From the NCBI GenBank assembly GCA_015486555.1, contig WFRL01000083.1, positions 1-14,775 of the forward strand: a stretch of 14,775 nucleotides of DNA. The letters run 5' to 3'. The stretch is from Candidatus Microgenomates bacterium. GTDB lineage: Bacteria > Patescibacteriota > Microgenomatia > JAADGY01. Shown piece by piece: positions 12,818-14,775 of the stretch. Each line of letters starts with the position of its first letter. Positions within the stretch are counted from its first letter, which is position 1. Below the pieces are notes generated by a model. It was not told the origin of the DNA, did no database searches, and saw only the letters and a list, made by a program, of their open reading frames with translations. The position numbers and the translations under genes are program-made.

Positions 12818-13090
12818 TTATTTTATCTCCTGGCGGAACCGCCGGGCAGCCACGAAGCGAATCACTCGGTGAGGTTTATGGATGATTTCTTGTTTAGTTA
12901 CCGGGTGAATGCCCTTCTTTTTGGCTACGGTCTTGGTATAAAAGGTACCGAAGCCCCAAATAACTACCTTTTCATCACGCTTGAGTTGGTCTTTTATCTC
13001 TTGGAAGAGAGTGTTAACCACCTCAGCAGCCAGCTTGTGGCTAAGGAGAGTCTTCTTGGCCACAATGGTAATAAGATCAGATCTTTTCAT
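12818..13090 (-). CDS. HU/IHF family DNA-binding protein
   Basis: This 90-residue nucleoid protein has the normal HU length. The N-terminal dimerisation helices (MKRSDLITIVAKKTLLSHKLAAEVVNTLFQEIKDQL) are followed by VVIWGFGTFYTKTVAKKKG (the GFGTF signature), the DNA-bending arm with IHPVTKQEI (usually RNPxTGexi) and FVAARRFRQEIK. The arm keeps the proline that intercalates into DNA, but RNPxTG has become IHPVTK, a noticeable deviation. An AGAGGAGG Shine-Dalgarno just upstream (around 13095-13102) is strong, so it can be translated well within the transcript. It starts 19 bases after the rny stop and ends three bases before the ABC ATPase gene. Confidence 0.93.
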   Translation of the reverse strand: MKRSDLITIVAKKTLLSHKLAAEVVNTLFQEIKDQLKRDEKVVIWGFGTFYTKTVAKKKGIHPVTKQEIIHKPHRVIRFVAARRFRQEIK

Positions 13091-13109
13091 TTTTCCTCCT
13101 CTTAATTTT

Positions 13110-14660
13110 TTAATGTTTAGCTTTAATAACTTCCTTTATTCGTTTTTCCCGAATAACATTAACTACGACGTTGCCAGGGATAGTTATCTTTTTCTCAATC
13201 TCCTCTTTTATTTTATGGGTTAGGAGAGGAAGTTCTTTGTCATTAACTGCTTCTGGATCTATCATTACTCGGATTTCCCGCCCTGCTTGAAGGGCGTAGG
13301 CTTCTTTGACTCCTTTGAACTGCTTAGCGGCGTCCTCCAAACTTTTAAGGCGCTTGACGTATTCATGGTAGTCTTCGTAACGGGCTCCAGGTCGGGCTCC
13401 AGAAACAGCATCAGCCACGTAGACGATCATTGACTCAACTGATGAAAATGGTTTATCCTCATGATGCTCAGCTACAGCATTGATGACTGCTTTTGGAAGA
13501 TCAAAATTAGATAAAAACTCAACTCCTAAATCAACATGGCTGCCCTCGCGGTCCGGAATGACTTTTCCAATATCATGAAGAAGGCACCCTAAGCGGACAA
13601 CATTAACATCTGCTTTTAATTCATAGGCTAGGGCGATTCCGATTTTTGTTTCCTCAAGAGTGTGGGTAATCATATTTTGGCCGTAAGAGAAGCGGTACTT
13701 AAAGCGGCCAAGCATAGCCACAATCTCGGAGGGGAGGTTATAGACCTTGACTTTATGGCATAGCTCTTCGCCGGCTTGGTACATTATCTTCTCAATATCT
13801 TTCTTGGTCTTAGCTACAATCTCCTCAATTCGGCTGGGTTGAATACGGCCGTCAGCAATCAACCTCTCTAAAGCTACTCGAGCAATTTCCCTTCTAACCG
13901 GATCGAAGGAGGATAAGCGAATCGAGTCTGGGGTTTCATCTATTTCTAGATCCACTCCTGTTACTTTAGTGAAAGTGCGGATGTTTCTTCCCTCTCGGCC
14001 GATAATTCTAGCCTTCATATCTTCAGAAGGAAGTTTGACTACTGAGATGGTGTACTCGGGAACATAGTCAATAGCCCCGTGGACTAAGGCTGTAGCCAAA
14101 ATCTCCCGAGCCTTATCTTCAGCTTCTTCTTTTGTTTTTTCCTCGACAGCTTGGATGCGTTTAACCATCTCATCACGGAGGGATTTTTCCAACCCTCGGA
14201 GGAGAATTTGTTTCGCTTCTTCTTTAGTTAAACCAGAAACCTCCTCTATTTTAGTCAGGTACTTCTTTTTTAATTCCTCAATTTGAGTTAGTTGGGCCTC
14301 AATCTTCTTTTCCTGGCTAGTGAGGTAATTTTCCTTTTCTTCCAACCGGCCCCGAAGGCGGTCTAATTCTGCCTCTTTCTTTAAAACTCGTTCTTTAGCT
14401 TGAGCAGCAGCTGCCTTTTGTTCTTCAGCTTCTTTTTGGGCACTTTCCCGTATTTTTAAGGCCTCTTCTTTGGCTTGGAGAATAATTTCTTTGGCCTTTG
14501 TTTGAGCAGTGCTAACGATAGAAGATGAAGGCTTACCTTGACTTGGTACCTTAGGTTTAGGCCTTTTTGGTTGAGAAGTTTCTCTTTTTTCCTTTCCGTT
14601 TTCTCTTTCTTTTACTTCTTCCTTATTGAGAACTTTTAAGATAACTTTTAAGAACCCCAT
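13110..14660 (-). CDS. rny: Ribonuclease Y, without an N-terminal membrane helix
   Basis: A 516-residue endoribonuclease that starts bulk mRNA decay. A long charged coiled coil covers about residues 50-185. A KH domain (about 205-265) has GREGRNIRTF at 221-230. An HD domain (about 330-425) carries the metal ligands H333, H362-D363, H399-H400 and D417 (HTLEE, LLHDIGK, AEHHED, YVADAVSGARPG), followed by the conserved C-terminal region to EKRIKEVIKAKH. RNase Y normally begins with a membrane helix. Here the first 12 residues (MGFLKVILKVLN) are only a short, possibly amphipathic helix followed by a Lys/Glu/Pro-rich linker (13-46). Membrane binding, if any, would be peripheral. The start is ATG 14660; an in-frame TGA lies eight codons upstream, with no other usual start codon between. 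An 8-bp hairpin precedes it. Confidence 0.95.
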   Translation of the reverse strand: MGFLKVILKVLNKEEVKERENGKEKRETSQPKRPKPKVPSQGKPSSSIVSTAQTKAKEIILQAKEEALKIRESAQKEAEEQKAAAAQAKERVLKKEAELDRLRGRLEEKENYLTSQEKKIEAQLTQIEELKKKYLTKIEEVSGLTKEEAKQILLRGLEKSLRDEMVKRIQAVEEKTKEEAEDKAREILATALVHGAIDYVPEYTISVVKLPSEDMKARIIGREGRNIRTFTKVTGVDLEIDETPDSIRLSSFDPVRREIARVALERLIADGRIQPSRIEEIVAKTKKDIEKIMYQAGEELCHKVKVYNLPSEIVAMLGRFKYRFSYGQNMITHTLEETKIGIALAYELKADVNVVRLGCLLHDIGKVIPDREGSHVDLGVEFLSNFDLPKAVINAVAEHHEDKPFSSVESMIVYVADAVSGARPGARYEDYHEYVKRLKSLEDAAKQFKGVKEAYALQAGREIRVMIDPEAVNDKELPLLTHKIKEEIEKKITIPGNVVVNVIREKRIKEVIKAKH

Positions 14661-14669
14661 CGTTTTTCT

Positions 14670-14688
14670 CAGGTGAGTAACTCACCTG
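14670..14688 (-). promoter_or_regulatory. Leader hairpin before rny that includes the Shine-Dalgarno-like sequence
   Basis: On the minus strand CAGGTGAG (14688-14681) can pair with CTCACCTG (14677-14670) around a three-base loop. AGGTGAG is the best Shine-Dalgarno match, but it lies 20 bases before ATG 14660 and is buried in this stem. Further upstream is GGAGG (about 14690-14694). The bases next to the ATG (GAGAAAAACG) offer only a weak site. No T run follows, so it is not a terminator. The rest of the leader up to 14775 shows nothing recognisable. Confidence 0.45.
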
Positions 14689-14775
14689 CCTCCGTTTGAC
14701 CCTAGAGGAGTACTACTTTGCCCAGTGAAGATAGAGAAACTTAATTGGACTCTCTTGAGGCAAATTTAAAAACAT

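Noticed and set aside
12782..13105. A 107-codon plus-strand frame
   Set aside because: It is antisense to the HU gene, which has a clear family match and a strong Shine-Dalgarno.
14670..14688. Terminator before rny
   Set aside because: The hairpin has no T run on either side and lies only nine bases before the rny start codon.
14713..14775. A 20-codon minus-strand frame at the right edge
   Set aside because: It is too short, is cut by the edge, and has no recognisable motif or ribosome-binding evidence.

Overview
The window looks like a piece of chromosome from a bacterium of the Candidate Phyla Radiation (Patescibacteria, perhaps Microgenomates-like). The evidence is indirect: about 40% GC, compact genes with 1-4 base overlaps, an RNase Y without a membrane anchor, LemA, RmuC, a COG4586-type ABC exporter, and intergenic repeat families (a 22-base GCCTGCCGGCAGGC-type palindrome, GTCATCCTGAG...ATCTAGC hairpins, AGAACTTAG and TTTAGGATT words) that I associate with such genomes. 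TGA is used as a normal stop, for example in the ATGA overlaps at 11049 and 11834, so this is not a code-25 lineage. The lineage call is inference; no rRNA or standard marker set is present.

Layout from left to right. (1) 1-136 (-): start of a DNA methyltransferase with a DPPY motif, cut by the window edge. (2) 281-488: four degenerate tandem units of about 31 bp abutting a tRNA-Ser(GGA). (3) 500-933: an RRM RNA-binding protein with its own promoter, a near-perfect Shine-Dalgarno sequence and a strong terminator. (4) 910-1974 (-): an MscS-type channel, divergent from a two-gene surface module at 2082-4282. That module is a secreted Ser/Thr-rich beta protein plus a DUF916-like membrane-anchored partner, resembling the Firmicutes WxL/WxLIP pair. 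A 2'-5' RNA ligase-like gene follows. The promoter and start region of the surface module has been tandemly duplicated. (5) 4814-5686 (-): lemA and a small three-helix membrane protein. (6) 5687-6279: a non-coding island packed with repeats. (7) 6280-8689 (+): rmuC, a DUF167 (YggU) gene and a long-form glucose-1-phosphate nucleotidyltransferase. (8) 8678-14660 (-): one tightly packed run of seven genes: rny, an HU-family gene, an ABC ATPase, two ABC permeases, lgt and an ATP-cone/PD-(D/E)XK nuclease.

How the parts may work together. Several genes concern the cell envelope: the surface protein pair, LemA, MscS, the ABC exporter, Lgt for lipoprotein maturation and the sugar nucleotidyltransferase. 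A second group handles nucleic acids: RNase Y, HU, RmuC, the ATP-cone nuclease, the methyltransferase, the RRM protein and the 2'-5' ligase-like protein. The best candidates for something little described are the WxL-like pair with its duplicated promoter, and the ATP-cone nuclease at the end of the rny-HU-ABC-lgt run with an apparent leaderless internal promoter. A recurring 9-mer, TGCTAGAAT, sits at three minus-strand 5' ends and reads as an extended -10 element.
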